Origin: Isoetes taiwanensis
Taxonomy: Eukaryota > Streptophyta > Lycopodiopsida > Isoetales > Isoetaceae
Length of the DNA stretch: 64,000 nt
Assembly (NCBI GenBank): GCA_021234155.1
Contig: JAJEKV010000018.1
Coordinates: 17,485,614 to 17,549,613, forward strand
Reading direction: 5' to 3'
Shown here one piece after another: positions 46,096 to 58,927 of this stretch (positions within the stretch are counted from its first letter, which is position 1; each line of letters starts with the position of its first letter). The position numbers and the translations under genes are program-made. Below the pieces are notes generated by a model. The model was not told the origin of the DNA and did not search any database. It worked only from the letters and a program-made list of their open reading frames with translations.

Positions 46096-47238
46096 GCAGG
46101 GGGAAGATTAGGGAAGGAAATCCAGGTGGTAGTTCTGATCACATCTTCCTTCCCCAGAATAAAATCAAGGGTCTATCTCATAATGTAGAATGGGAAATTA
46201 CTGATGTAATTAAGGATATAATATCTAATTTCCTTCTAAGGATGTAATTAACACATACCTCATCTCTGCATACAACCTGAAAAGTTTTATTGTCAAGCTT
46301 CAAGATAGAGAGGATGGGGATGTGTTGGGATTTGGTTATCCACATTTTGACCTCTCCCTAAGAGGGACAATTCCGCGGGAAGTAAATGAGAATTGCTTTC
46401 CCTGAGAAAATATCAGTAGCAGAAGAATCCAAGATACCATAGAGGTCAATGAAGTCACCATTAAGAATATTTTGACTGCCAGAGCCAATTGGAGAATAAT
46501 CCGAAGTATTACTTTTCATTAGAATATTTTTATAAGAGAGAGGGGAATTCAAACCTTTTGCCTTGTCGCTTTTGCCAATCACCTGGATGGTGTTGCAAAT
46601 TTCGCTTTTCCAACTTTGATTTTTGTTATGTTAAGCCGACAACTTTTACTTCATTGTAATTACCGCAATCACAAGTGTCCACCTTTGCCGAAGTTGAAGA
46701 ACCCGCTATTGTCTTTGATCTTGCGCTTCTGGCATTCCTTTTAAGTCTCATTTAGTAAACTTCTAGCGAGGTAGAAATGTCCTTCGAGGGTTCGGCTGCT
46801 CGCCAATCCTCGCTTTGAGGGATTTTCTATGTCTCTCAATACGCATTCGATTCAAGATGGCCATGTTTGATGAATCGCTTTATATAGAATGTTATCCATT
46901 TCCCTCGCACAAATCCCAAAGATGTTTCGCACTCCAATCATTTTGCCATTTGCTCTGCCTTCCCGATAGTCCTTGTCAATAGTCTCCATTTTGTCCTTAC
47001 ATGCCTGAATTCCTACTTCCTCATGGATCCCCATACAGAAGGCAGTAGCCCTTTGTTGGTCATTGATAATCTCAAACCTGGTATAGATCTCCTTTAACAG
47101 CCTTCCATGACACATCCTTCCGGCCCCTCCAAAATGTAAAATTTGAGTCCACTTTTCATCCTCGCATTCAAATTGTTTCCCAGAAGATCCTGCTATATTC
47201 CCCTTAGTCTTCACGTCCCTGAAATGCCTAGATACCAA
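46096..47238 (-). pseudogene. L1 ORF1, N-terminal part
   Basis: A 128-codon frame (47238-46852) begins MVSRHFRDVKTKGNIAGSSG and has KEIYTRFEIINDQQR. A second (46582-46358) has LNSPLSYKNILMKSN. Just before the insertion point a frame reads TTTWISFPNLPPAF, the W-x-R/S-F/L-P-x-L-P motif of plant L1 ORF1. Across the 13.3-kb insertion this continues directly into the LTVISNTLG frame ending at 32265, which supports one element split in two. Confidence 0.6.
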
Positions 47239-47399
47239 GAGCGACGCAGAGGAAAGCTCGAGACAAAGTCAGGGAAACGAAGGCTACGGAGTGACAGTTA
47301 CCAGAAAAATCTCCAGCTTTTCCCCTTACCCCCAAGGACCAAGGCAATAACTAGCAATCAATAACTTCCCCTCCCCCCCCTCCAGAGATTGCGAATGAC

Positions 47400-48150
47400 A
47401 GGACAGCTCGTACCATCAAAAACCAAAAGGATCTAAAGAAACCAAAATTCCCTACCCCTCAGGGGCACCAAGAATCGGCTCAGAATCCCAAGAAACCTGG
47501 GGGAGTAGCAAATAATTAGCTACCAAAAATCTCCAAACTACCACCGATATCGCCGATGAATTGAATAGGGTGAAGATCAAAGAAGGCCACCCAATAGTAT
47601 AAAGGCTCAACTCAAAAATCGGGCGAGCACCATAGCTAAAAGATTTCACTTGAACCTATTCCCAAGAAAAGGCTGGAAATTGTGAGTAGCCACCCTTAAA
47701 GATCTCTTTGTCCACAAAGCATAATACACACAAATAAAAAAGTTGAACCCAAGTCTCAGTAAAACCAATTTTGAACTAGAATCAAAAGCTACTCTAATCA
47801 AATTTTCAACGAATGATGGAATTGAATTCCTCAGAGCATGAGTAATTTTCAACCCCTCGAGAACAGCTTTTGAGCAAAGCCTCATCCATCTGGATTGGGG
47901 AACTCTCCTTGGGACCAGGCGGTGGCTAGGGGCTCCTCTTCGCAGCCCTAACGCTCATTTTCCTCAAAGATATGTTGTAATCACCGTGATGAAAAAGGCA
48001 AAGAAATACCTTAGTTAAACAATTTTCATGAATCTTCTCTGGAAGAACAATCTAGATACAAGAAAAAAACATTATATGTATCTCCAAACTCCAATGTTGA
48101 ATGCCAAAACCACCAGAGCTGGCCAAGCTTTTGATCTCTCTCTCTCTGTT
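47400..48150 (-). pseudogene. second L1-type LINE fragment
   Basis: At about 48120-48060 the minus strand reads ASSGGFGIQHWSLEIHIMFF, resembling the G-G-L-G-I motif after L1 RT. A frame at 47885-47646 (MRLCSKAVLEGLKITHALRN) follows. It lies just 5' of the split LINE and may be another old copy. Confidence 0.35.
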
Positions 48151-48840
48151 GCTTTGTCTCCGAAAGTGGAGTTACCGCTATTTTTCTTCAGTAGCTAATT
48201 TAGCAGATGTCACCTAATTTAGCATCTAGCATTAACTTACATGCATATATAAGGAAGTGATCCTTAGGACACGAAGAACAAGTTGTGTGATCCCTTGACC
48301 TGAGTAGCGTCTTACTTTCTCAAGCTTTTAGCCTTACTCATTGTATTTCTTCATTCTTCCTTATGAATTGAATCAGTTTGCAGACTGATCATTTATCACT
48401 TTGAGCATACACATTTTAATATGGAGCACAAGACAGTTTGGTACCTTCCGTTGCGGAATCGTAAATATAAATAGGCACTTCACCAATGTCATTGTCAATA
48501 TCTTTGAAGAAGGCAATTTCATAAAATACGAATAATTAGAAGGGATTCTATGAAATTTAAAGATTTCTCAAGAGAAACTTTGACCATTACGCTTATAAAT
48601 GCTTTATACAAAATTTTTGGAAAAAAAGGTTTTAATCAAAAATAAGATTCTTAAGAAAGGTTCTCTTTTACCAATCCATTGTATTAATATCTAAGTTATT
48701 AAAAATAGATAAATAAGAGAAGTGCTAGACAGAGAATGCCAATTGTTTCTATGCTAATAACTTGAGCTATAGAGGTTAGATTTAGATGATCTTTGAGTTC
48801 TTTGAATTTGCAAAGTGTATGCCATGCATTTGATAGTAAT
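48151..48840. other. no gene recognised
   Basis: AT-rich DNA with a short CT run near 48137-48148. No supportable frame. Confidence 0.4.
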
Positions 48841-49273
48841 ATGGTTTTATCATAACTTTTGAATCCGCACTGCTTTGAGTGTTTTTATTGCATTGGAAAG
48901 CTCTCCCAGACCTTCTAATGATGTATGAGAAGCACATATTTGGTTAATTTTTCTTAGTCGAAATAACGTGATTTCTAGGTGGATTTGATAAGGGTTGCCC
49001 ACCCACTAGTTAATTAGAACATGGTTTGCCCAAATTGATTATTATCGCCATGTCCTTTGTCCCAATCATTGTAGTGCAATAAGCTATAATGAAGATATTG
49101 AAGAGATGATGTTATCATGGTTTGTATCTCGAAAAAAGAAATTCAAAATTTCTACTTTGATGTGTTATGGGATTTGTGCTATATTTGATGGTTAATATGT
49201 TATTCATGATGGTTAATATGTTATTCATTAACTTCCCAATATTTTTGGATTTTAATTTATTAAAAAAGGGGGG
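48841..49273 (+). repeat. 440-bp direct repeat R1, copy 1
   Basis: ATGGTTTTATCATAACTTTT through TATTAAAAAAGGGGG is repeated at 53584-54024 in the same orientation. Both hold an inner doublet GATGGTTAATATGTTATTCA. The ends are not TG...CA and there is no primer site next to copy 1, so these are unlikely to be ordinary LTRs. Confidence 0.75.
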
Positions 49274-51213
49274 ACAAGAACGACAAAGAGATCCTTGCAA
49301 CGTGATTCGCCGATATCTCTTTGCTCTTGTTAATCTTGATCCGGCCCATCTTTGATATTTCTAGTTTTGAGGTTTTTCAATTTACTTTTTACATAACTGC
49401 CACTTTGACGAAAAGGAAATGTTGGCAAAGATATTGTCGATAATTTTTTTTTTTTGCAATTGCTTATCGTGGTATCTTTTCCTTGAGAATAGACCTTCTC
49501 GCCTTTTCCATTTCTGAAATTGACATGTGATTAGCCGTAACCGTAGCATGCATGACATATTGGTAAGTGACAATAATGGTTTCTTCACGGGCGCATTCTT
49601 TATCCTTATGAAGATTTCAAGCGCTTTATTCATGGGATGAACTCAATATCCTTGGGTCTGATCAACCAGAGAAATAGGTTAGTTTTTGTATATTCTCAGA
49701 TTCGCTTATTTCCAAGGATCATGATATGTGTTTGCTACACAAATGGCATTGAGGGTTTCTTGAGGCTCTTCACCCCACCCTTTGCTTTGATATTGCAAAA
49801 TGCTTTGCAAATGTTGTCTTGCAAATACTTTACATACACGAGGCCACTTTTACAAAGCAGTAATTTAGTAAGCATAAAAACCGATGGAACTTTTAGCATG
49901 CTTTTAAGCGCAATTAATGGTGGCCTTTATTACCGCTTTGGTAGTATTTAACAATAACCCGTCATGGATGTAACTCTATAAAAAATATACCGTAAGATGC
50001 TAATATGATTTTCACTGAATCTTTGGGTAGATAATACCCCCATAAGATAGGGGAATTAACTAGGAAAGATGGGTTAATAATCAAAGAATGGTTAATATTA
50101 TATGTAAGGGATAGATCCGCATCAACATTTGATGTCATAATATTAATTGAATGTTTTGGCTTCCATAAAATTCATGCTTATGGCATTCCAAAATTAACAT
50201 TGGACATACCGCTTGATCCGGTAAACATATAATATTAATTAAGCCTTTATTTCTGGGTTTTGAAGTTTAATGGAAGGAACTACTAGTTTACATATTGCTT
50301 TGGCAAAGGGCTAGATAATGATTGCCCGGGCATAAAACCGATGGAATTTTAGCTGTTTTAAGCGTAAATTAATGGTAACCATTATTACTGCTTTGGTTGT
50401 GATAACTCACACAAAGTAACATAACAAAAATAATGTAACATGCTAACATGACTATTCTCAGAATGTGTGGGTAGTTAATCCCCATAAACCGTGGAATTAA
50501 TTGAGAAAGATGGGTTTAGCGGTGCTTTTGCAGCATTTAGTGTTAGAAGAATTTAGTAAGACATAGAGGCAAGATGGTTCAGGAGAAGGACGCACCTATT
50601 ATTTTGTTAAGAGCAAAAAGGTGACAAGCAAAAAGAAATTTGTTCGCTAATTTTTATTTGCATCCCAAAAAAATAACGTTTACATGTTGAAGAGCCTTTT
50701 ACTTTGTAATGCCATTGTAAAATGCTTAGTTAGTTTTGTTCGTATTTTGATCCCAGTTTAGTTTCGATGCCTTTACTTTGTAATTTGTAAAATGCTTGCG
50801 GTATGGATCCACAAAAATTACATGGATCCAAACAAACGAGGTAAGAACAAAACGCGAATTAATAATTGCTTAGAGGGAAAATAATACATAGACATGCCTG
50901 CTAAGTATGTGCAACGACCAATAAGTAAACCCATGCCCGTGCAATGGACCAATTAATTAGTTATTTTAAGTCTAGCAGGAAGCAGCCTTGTAAAAAATTT
51001 GCTTTAGCTTTAATTATCTTTTGGTTTATTTCTCATGTTTTAATTTCAGAGCAAAGTTATCTTTGCTTTAATTCGCTTTGTCGGGCCATAATTGTTTAAA
51101 TTCTCGCTTTGCTTTATTTTTCTCACCGTATCGGGCCGTAATGACGTAAATCCAGCCTTCTTTTAGTCTAGTATCATTGTGGTGTTAATCGATTCCATCA
51201 ACTCTCACCATAG
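49274..51213. other. repeat-rich DNA between R1 copy 1 and the recombinase gene
   Basis: A block at 49880-50090 (GATGGAACTTTTAGC, TTTTAAGCG, AATTAATGGT, TTTGGGTAGATAATxCCCCATAA, GAAAGATGGGTT) recurs with changes at 50336-50520. A short frame at 49637-49951 covers the first block but has no known domain. Confidence 0.5.
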
Positions 51214-52560
51214 ATGAGGAGGCCGAGCATCTTGGCCGAGGTTGAGGATGGAGAAACCGTGGAAGAGGATGATTCTAAGGATGATTGGATACCTTTAGAT
51301 GAGTCTTTGTTATCCAAGCTTTTAATGGTGGTTTGGAACGGGCCAAAAGGAGGAATGCATGGGCACGCCGAAAGTTTGACTCATGGAGAAAAGATTTTAA
51401 GTATGATTGTTCTATCCCTATTGAGAAATTAGAGTCATGAGTACTCAATGACATGTCCGCAACGATTTATTCTCCGTGTACATGCTCTTTAATTTTGTAA
51501 TATTATTGATTTTCTTTATAATGTATGTCTTTTTTTCGCTTTTATAGGTAAAGAAGAAGAAAAGTGACAAATTATATCCTCCAAAGCAACGTAAGTAACA
51601 TATTTTGGTGAATTTTACTATGTATTTCTGTTATATCTCATATTCTAATCTAGTTTTTATTTTGTAGGTTGCATTCTTTGTTTAGAGGCATTGGGAGAAT
51701 TGTTCTGAGGGAACAAGAGAAAAGAATTGGTGTAAGCGGGTTCGTGAGCATCCATTCGACATCCTTCATGATCCCATTTTCCGCCAAAGCCGCGGAGGCA
51801 TTAATTTGCATGGTCAAGAAGACTAGGACCAGTGGCGCTTATGATAGACCAAAGAAGAAAGCACCTCCGATCAGCTTTTTTGAAGAGAGAGAAATTTTAT
51901 CTGATATTGACCATCAGATTACGCATGCGTCTGGCTGTATTAAGAGGCTAGTCTATTATATTTTGACTAGATTTGGGATCAGGGCCGTCAAAGAGCTACA
52001 TGTTGTTAAGGATTGCGATCTGGTATTAGAAACGGATGAAGAGGGTGAACTTGTGAAATATGGCGAGCGTATTAGCAAGAACCATCAGCCAACAGCCACA
52101 AAAGTTGATGATCGCCATTTTCGAAAACCTATCTGGACCCGTGAAGCAGATTTTGTTCTTACATATAAACAATATGTTCGTCACTTACCAGCGAAGGAAA
52201 GAGACTCAGAACCAAGGTCATTGTTTCTTCAACCAATTCCAAAGGGCCGAAGCATCGTAAGTATTCAATTACCGCTTGTTCTTTGGTCGGGTTTCAATTA
52301 CAAATTATTTTTTAATAATGTTTTTTGTTCATTAGGTTTGGTACGCTGCAACATCAGTTGGTAAAAATAAACTATCAAGCTGGTTGAAGACGATGGCTTC
52401 TGTTATAAGTCCATAAACAGAGATTTGCAATAAATCTGGTAGGGTGTCATTGGTAACTAGATTGGTCAGCCGCAGACAAACCGGCCTGGCGGGTGGGCAT
52501 GAGTATTACAGACACAAGTCCAGAGCATCATATGAACAAGAAGTGAAATGTGTGTTAATA
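51214..52560 (+). pseudogene. tyrosine recombinase-like gene (DUF3504/Crypton-like), spliced
   Basis: The main exon (51669-52256) encodes a charged protein with SGAYDRPKKKAPPISFFEER, HASGCIKRLVYYILTRFGIR, VLETDEEGELVKYGERISKN and PAKERDSEPRSLFLQPIPKG. A GT-AG intron (52257-52335) joins in frame to VWYAATSVGKNKLSSWLKTM. After an in-frame stop come NKSGRVSLVTRLV and RHKSRASYEQ. The W-Y-x-x-x-x-V/M-G-K-N-x-L-S module, then R-x-x-x-x-T-x-L and G-H-K-S-x-x-S, is the C-terminal catalytic layout of the DUF3504/Crypton tyrosine recombinase family. Short upstream exons (51214-51431 and about 51549-51591) may belong. The in-frame TAA near 52415 and a lost GH context argue for a pseudogene. The catalytic Tyr is not clearly present. 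Confidence 0.5.
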
Positions 52561-53583
52561 TTATTTTAACTTGTTTTTTATGCTATGCATTAACTTATTA
52601 GATGGCAATGGTTTATTAAAGTAGACACATGTATGTGGGAATAATTGGTCGCTTTTAAATAATATTGAACTTCTCTAATGTACAAGGATGCACTTTATGG
52701 TATGTACACTTTCTGAAATTCAATTTGTCGCTTAAATTCAATTTGTTGTTTCTAAAATTCAATTTGTTTATTAATTTGTTGTTTATTAATTTGTCTTGTT
52801 TTTATTTATGCATGAAATTGCTAAAAGTCTAGTAGTATACTTGGTGAAGCGGTAATTAATGTCATTAAAGTTCCATCAACATTGCTATCTAGTTCGTGGA
52901 TTGATGGTAAAGAAAATCAAGGTGTTGCGTAAAAAACAAATAACAAGGATTCAAGAGCTATTATCACCGCTACTTACTACAGATTCAACAATCCTGTGCA
53001 AATCCATCTCTAAAATTTGACAATGATGAAGATTACGATGATTCTTTTATGATGAAATGAGCGTAAATTTTCCGTGATATGGCGAGGGCACTTGATGATT
53101 TAGGGGCCTGTTATAAATAACCAAGGCTTTTTACTCATTGTACCTTCAATTTTGGTAATCAGCTTGATCGTTAATCAGCTTTGTTCGCTATTGCTTCACC
53201 CATGAAAAGAGTCCACAAGAATGAGAATTCAGTATGCTTTTTCTCAAATTGGAAGATATGAAATTCCTCAAATACTTGTTTTTGAACTTACAAGATACTT
53301 GTTCATGAAATTTCTAAATACTTTGTTTTTGGAAAACCGACAATGAGATTCTCAAAAATACTTGTTTCGAAAAACCGCATTTGAAATACTTTGTTTTGGA
53401 AACCGCATTAAATGAGATTCCAAAAAATACTTGTTTATGAAATTTTATAAATACTTGTTTCGAAAAAACCGTGATTTGAAAGTGAAATTATGCATATCAA
53501 AATTTGTTGACTAGTTAGTGGAGGTAAAATTCTTCGCTATAATTTACAACCAAATTTGCGAATCTAAAGGTCCCGGTGATTAC
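52561..53583. other. AT-rich DNA with short repeats
   Basis: AATTCAATTTGTxGxTT recurs at about 52715-52800, and (A)AATACTTGTTT(T)xGAAA with an AACCGCA neighbour recurs five or more times at 53270-53480. No gene recognised. Confidence 0.45.
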
Positions 53584-54024
53584 ATGGTTTTTATCATAAC
53601 TTTTGAACTGCACTGCTTTTGAGTGTTTTTATTGCATTGGAAAGCTCTCTCCGAGATCTTTCTAATGATGTATGAGAAGCGCATATTTGGTTAAGTTTTC
53701 TTAGGCGAAATAACAGATTTCTAGGCGGATTTGATAAGGGTTGCCCACTCCACTAGTTAATTAAAAACATGGTTTGCCCTACCGATCATTATTATCGCCA
53801 TGTCCTTTGTCCCGCATCATTGTAGTGAAATAAGCTATAATGAAGATATTGAAGAGATGATGTTATCATGGTTGTATCCGAAAAAAAGAAATTCAAATTT
53901 TCTACTTTGATGTGTTATGGGATTTGTGCTATATTTGATGGTTAATATGTTATTCATGATGGTTAATATGTTATTCATTAACTTCCCAATATTTTTGAAT
54001 TTTTGTTTATTAAAAAAAGGGGGA
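53584..54024 (+). repeat. 440-bp direct repeat R1, copy 2
   Basis: Near-identical to 48841-49273, with scattered one- or two-base indels. It ends in GGGGGAGGGGGGGAGG where copy 1 has GGGGGGACAAG. Confidence 0.75.
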
Positions 54025-54347
54025 GGGGGGGAGGTGTCACAAGATGAGGGTTGCCTCCATGGCCTGAGGGTGAAGTGGCTTAAATCATAGTTCAAAAGTC
54101 ATGTTTTGACAATCACTTCAAATTGCTACTTCTAGACAATAGAATACTTGATACCATGACTTTATGGAAATTGGCTTGAAGAAATCTTTGGTGTGCAGAT
54201 GGAACAAGTATTGCAAAAACATAAGAACAAGTCTAATAGAGCGTAGAATGGAAATACATGTTTTGTCAAAGATAGAAATGAGATAACTCCTTGAAGATTT
54301 CTTTATCGATTCATTTAACATAGCTCCAACCACAAATGCCATTAAAC

Positions 54348-54930
54348 TAAAACTAAGAAACCCAATTTCTTAACTCGCAAGCAAAAGCATGATGTCAGAA
54401 ACTAAACAACCTCACCACCGAATTTCATCCGCAAAACAAAAGAAACTAAAGCCCAAAGCCATTCCCCGGGTCCGATTGGGAAGAGCTGGAGCCTTGCTTG
54501 ATCTATGGATTCCATTTAAAAATCCCCCCTTTGCAATCACCAACCTCGATTGAACCTCGATTGAACAACTTCCCCGCAATTATAATCGATGAACAACACG
54601 TAGTGTTTAATTTATGCAAAGAAACGCCCTTATCAAGATCATCCCATACCATAGCGTAAGATGAGCATTGTTGACACCACACCTTTGTTTTATTTTGCAA
54701 CCCTGAAGGTCCCATTGCCAATCCATAGAAAACCTAAAAACTACCGATCTTGCATAGAATACATGCCCACGGGTGCCGCTAGCCAATTTCACACCACCTA
54801 CCCAAAGAATAATCGCAATCGCCAAGCCATTAGGTGCAAGAGTAGGTTTGAGTAGCTACAAGCATATCCTATGTATATTCCGCAAAGATATACCTAGGGA
54901 TATGCCACAAACCCAATATAAGCTTAGGGT
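54348..54930 (+). repeat. 580-bp direct repeat R2, copy 1
   Basis: AAACTAAGAAACCCA through GATATACCTAGGGATA is repeated at 58928-59500, in the same orientation about 4.58 kb away. Shared marks are AACACGTAGTGTTTAATTTA, then TGCAAAGAAACGCC, CTTGCATAGAATACATGCCC and GCAAGAGTAGGTTTGAG. On the minus strand some frames look coding-like (GKLFNRGSIEVGDCKG, VWCQQCSSY) but I do not recognise them. Confidence 0.75.
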
Positions 54931-56589
54931 TTGCCCCTCTAGGGGCAACCCAAAACATATAACCATCTTTGAGGCTTTAATAAGTTAAAAAAGAAAGAAA
55001 ACCTTTAGATATTAGGGCTTAAGATTGTTATTTTTTCCTCTAATTAGGGAAATAGCAGCCCATAGCAGCCCAAATGGTTTGCAAAATAAGAGGACATAAA
55101 GTAATTGTAGGGAAGACATTGCTTGAAGCAATTTATCCCATTATAATAGTCCAAGGGTCCGAACGTCTAGGTCAAGAAACTTATATAGGGGAGCTTTATG
55201 AAGATTAAATAGAGGCAACTAGCGATTAATAAAGTTGCGTGTTTTAGCTTGTACATTTTCTGGTCTTGTTTGTTTAGTGCCTAATACTTTGTCATTTTAG
55301 CTTTGCTAAATTGAACATCCACTTCTTTTTTCTATCCTCAATCAATATGCCTACCAAGTTTTCTTATCTTTGATCTATCAATTTTTATTTTCTAAAAATT
55401 CAAACTTGAGGCAACCCAACTTTTCATTCAGAGTATCCGAATAGCCAATATGCACGTCATTATAAATGGAAGAGTAGTTCTATTCTCTTGTTGGTTGTAT
55501 CTTGTTGTCTAGCTGTTGCCTTTGTTGTTTATTTCCAAAGGCAACCCATAATGTGTAAGCACTTTGTTTATATATGTCCATCAAATATAATAAAGGCAAA
55601 CACTATGGACATGGAGAAAGGCAAACAATATGCATAATCTGGAATTACTAGATAACTTCCATGAATAGATATAGAATGGAATATACTTTTAAGTCCAATT
55701 GAGACCCCAATTGGTCTACGAGACACACACATTAAACTAATCCTACCTCCATTTTCTTTATATTTCATGCCCTCGTGAGAACTAGAACTCGAACTTTATA
55801 TGCATGCCTTATTTCAGAACTCTAACCCAAGCACCATATGACATCAGTTGACAACCTGTCGATCATTTTATTTTCACTCTAACACTGTCATCTAACATCA
55901 CCAACATCACCACCAAAGCAAATGGGGATATTATTTTTCGTAGTAGATCTTTTAAAGAAGTATACAACTTGCAACAAATTCATTGGATAGAAAATCCCAA
56001 CATCATATGTGTATGTACTATGTGGTGGTTCTGTCCAATAATGGTGGTGCATTTTAAAAATAAAAGCACGGTAAAATTAGAAGCACGATGGTGCAAGTAA
56101 ATGTTCTTTATTTTGTTAACCCAAGTTTAACGCCGTTAACCCACGCTTAGAGTTGGTCACTACATAGAAATTCAATGGCTCCAGCCACAGCAAAATGGGT
56201 CTTCCATTATATAGATGCACATCTGTTGTGCCTACTTGACAATGCACTTAAGTGAACTAATGTTTTATCTGTTATCAGATCCTTTGGGTTCTCATGTTGA
56301 AATGTAGCTCTTTAAAAGAACCTTTGATAAGGGTAGCAATTTGATACAACTATATTTGAAAATTAGGCATACAAAAGTTAGCCATTGACCTAACTTTTGT
56401 CAATGCATCTCATCATCATCATCAGCAGCAAGCATTTCCCCTGATATTTTATTGCCTTCTATGGGAATGCCCTTAGGGTTTCTAAATGACAGAGAAATCC
56501 CTATTTCTCCCCTTTCATAAATGAACTATCTCGCCCATGGTTGGTCTATTATCAGCCCTGTTTCAGCACATAATGCTGTAGCCTCAACG
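54931..56589. other. no gene recognised
   Basis: AT-rich DNA. The minus strand at about 55775 has GTTCGAGTTCT, a weak pol III B-box-like stretch, without a convincing A box. Confidence 0.4.
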
Positions 56590-57720
56590 ACTTAACAGCC
56601 GATCCAAATTGAAAACACCTTTGCAGTTTTGATCAACCAATTCAGAAATTTACATTGAAAGATCAGGTGCTGCCCATTCAACAATAGTACGTTTTCTACC
56701 ATCTGCTAGTTTTTCAATTGGTCTTTTCCACTTACAAGTTCAAGCAACAATATACCAAAAACTATAGACATCGAACTTTTTTTGTAACCTTGCCCAATAA
56801 TGCATACTGGAGCAAGATATCCCAATGTTCTTTCTATGTGGTTAAATGAGAGACTCCCTCGAATAAACTTTGTAAACCAAAGTCCGCTACTTGTGCTTTG
56901 AAATGGGAATCCAAAGAATATATTGCTTGCTTTTACATCTCTCAGAAATGATATATGGGTTCACATGTTCATGCAGATAATTGCTTAAATGTTTGAAACA
57001 TTTTAAGAATATCCATCTTAATCGCAATTATATTTTATGATCTACTCCAAGTTATCAGAGAATGATAAAACAACCCAGAAGGATGTACAACTCTAGCCAA
57101 CTAAATACTGCTTTGTGACATAGACAATGCAGGAAATATCCGACCTAACTTCCTATGTTTGGATTGGCATTTTTCAAATGAGATCCGCGTGATTTTACTT
57201 TTTGAAGTGTACTTACTTGAGTCCCTCAGAGTGCCAATATAAAATGCACATTCTTCTACCACGCTAAGTGCACCATCTACGCCTTTTTTTCCATGCATGT
57301 CAGGAGCAAGTTTAAATTTGGCATGTATTATAAACAATAAGACGTTTTGCCCACCGCTACAAAGAGGCCACACGAACCTAAGTAAGTTCTCATGAAACAC
57401 CTACCAAGAGCTCAACTTCAACCCAAATGATTTCATTTGATATATTGAATATTTTAACCTTTTCACAAAGAATCCGGGTACCAAGATAACCATCAAAGCT
57501 TTGGTAAGGTTTTAATTTTAGTTAAAAAATCACTTGACCCATAAAGTTAGCGCATTCGACTTTTACCTCAGCAAGTGTGCCCCAAGATACACTTCCAAAA
57601 CAACCTCTTGTCTCATTAAAGTGGTCAAGGGTAATTTCTAACTATTTCAAAGAAAATGTCCTCCAATTTTCACCACTCACACTCAATTTCTCGAATATTC
57701 TGCAGAAGATGGCTTCTCGA
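56590..57720 (-). pseudogene. receptor-like protein kinase, kinase domain
   Basis: Plant receptor-like kinases are plasma-membrane Ser/Thr kinases. Minus-strand blocks in order are FSLK...TLDHFNETRGCFGSVSW (57650-57590, the nucleotide loop), HENLLRFV with GGQNVLL and HMHGKKG-like DMHGKKG (57395-57285), RDVKASNI (about 56945, catalytic loop in degraded form), LGYLAPV (about 56800, the G-Y-x-A-P-E motif with Glu changed), FDVYSF (about 56770), RPIEKLADGRKRTIVEWAAP (about 56720-56665) and ELVDQN (about 56640). The spacing fits one kinase domain, with stops and frame changes throughout. The extracellular part is not recognised. Confidence 0.75.
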
Positions 57721-58927
57721 TAAGCTAAAGAAAAGAATAATCCTTCAAAAAAAGAGAAAAAGGTACATGCAAAGAGGTCTTACTGAGCTCCATTGAAGCA
57801 AATGCGTAAGTTTTGAGAAAGCCATGGTCCAAGCAGATAACCTACTTTGTCTCAAACCAATTACGTTTACATGTACACCATTAAGAAAAGATTAAAAGAG
57901 ACAAGCATACCTTGTTAATGATATGTTGATCTCTCCCTTGGCCATAACATGACATGACTGGCCATGTTTTGCTTGATTGATACTTTAATCCACTTTATAG
58001 ATGATCTTTCTCAAATGTTTTAGGTACTCTAAAGTAGTTTGTATAATTTAACAAGGGCCCCTTTAGTAATGCGATTCACCTTGGGTATTTTTCTTTCCGT
58101 TTTGAATACTTCTACATGAACGAGAGTCTCCTTCCCTTCCCTTTTAAAGTTGATTTCATGTCTCATGAATGGAATACACTTTATTATAGCTTCAGCCTAC
58201 TGTGCTCAACTAGACTGCTTCCTCTTGACAAATCCAATGATTACCGAATCATGTCCCGCAAAGAAAGAACTTCTTGTTATGTTCCTCATGCTGTACCTGA
58301 ACGCGGTGGATCCCTCATGCTAAAATTTTGAGAACGTAGGAACATACCTTGAGTATACTTTTAACGCTCTATCAATTTCTGCCACTTATGGGAACTACTT
58401 TGTCTGGGCTTTCATGCAACTGATTTTGTTAGAAATACTCGCTTTTTCAGTAATGAGCTCCGGGATGAAAGCAAACCCCTATGTTCAATATTGTGAGCTA
58501 GATCAGCAGCTTACAAGCTTTGGAGCAGCTAGTGTAAGTGGCATTGTATGTGAGAAAAACCTACTTCTACTAATTTAGTAGTGGTGGTTCCCAAATGGGT
58601 GACCGTGGACGACAGTAAATGGCATAATCAAGTATACTCGGGTTTGTCTCACTTTGAAAGCATTAAGACTAAGTATATGGGAGAGGGTATAGGATTAGAA
58701 CTCCAGTAGAATGTGAGCCGTTGTATATCAACTTTAGTGATTCATAAGGAGCTCATGCCTGCTTTTTCTCACTTCAAAAATCCGCCACCTGCTAAAAACC
58801 CATGCTGCAATATTGTATCACTACTTTTTCAGCTTTAACCCATTTTGTGATGAGAGCAAAGACCATGATAATTGCTTTCTACCGTAATCTTTTCGATTCT
58901 ACCACGCCCAACCACACCATTAAATCA
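57721..58927. other. no gene recognised; possible 5' part of the kinase locus
   Basis: On the minus strand this would be upstream of the kinase domain. No signal peptide, repeat ectodomain or membrane helix is clear. A 71-codon plus-strand frame (58116-58331) has no known domain. Confidence 0.35.

Noticed and set aside
51669-52364. Reading the recombinase-like exon as ending at 52364 in one piece
   Set aside because: The sequence after 52256 has a GTAAGT donor and an ATTAG acceptor at 52335, and the next exon continues the family motif in frame, so the last 36 codons of the open frame are intron.
48841-54024. R1 repeats as LTRs of one retrotransposon
   Set aside because: Ends are not TG...CA, no primer site or polypurine tract was seen next to them, and no gag-pol lies between.
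55740-55800. GTTCGAGTTCT on the minus strand as a SINE B box
   Set aside because: No A box and no repeat boundaries.
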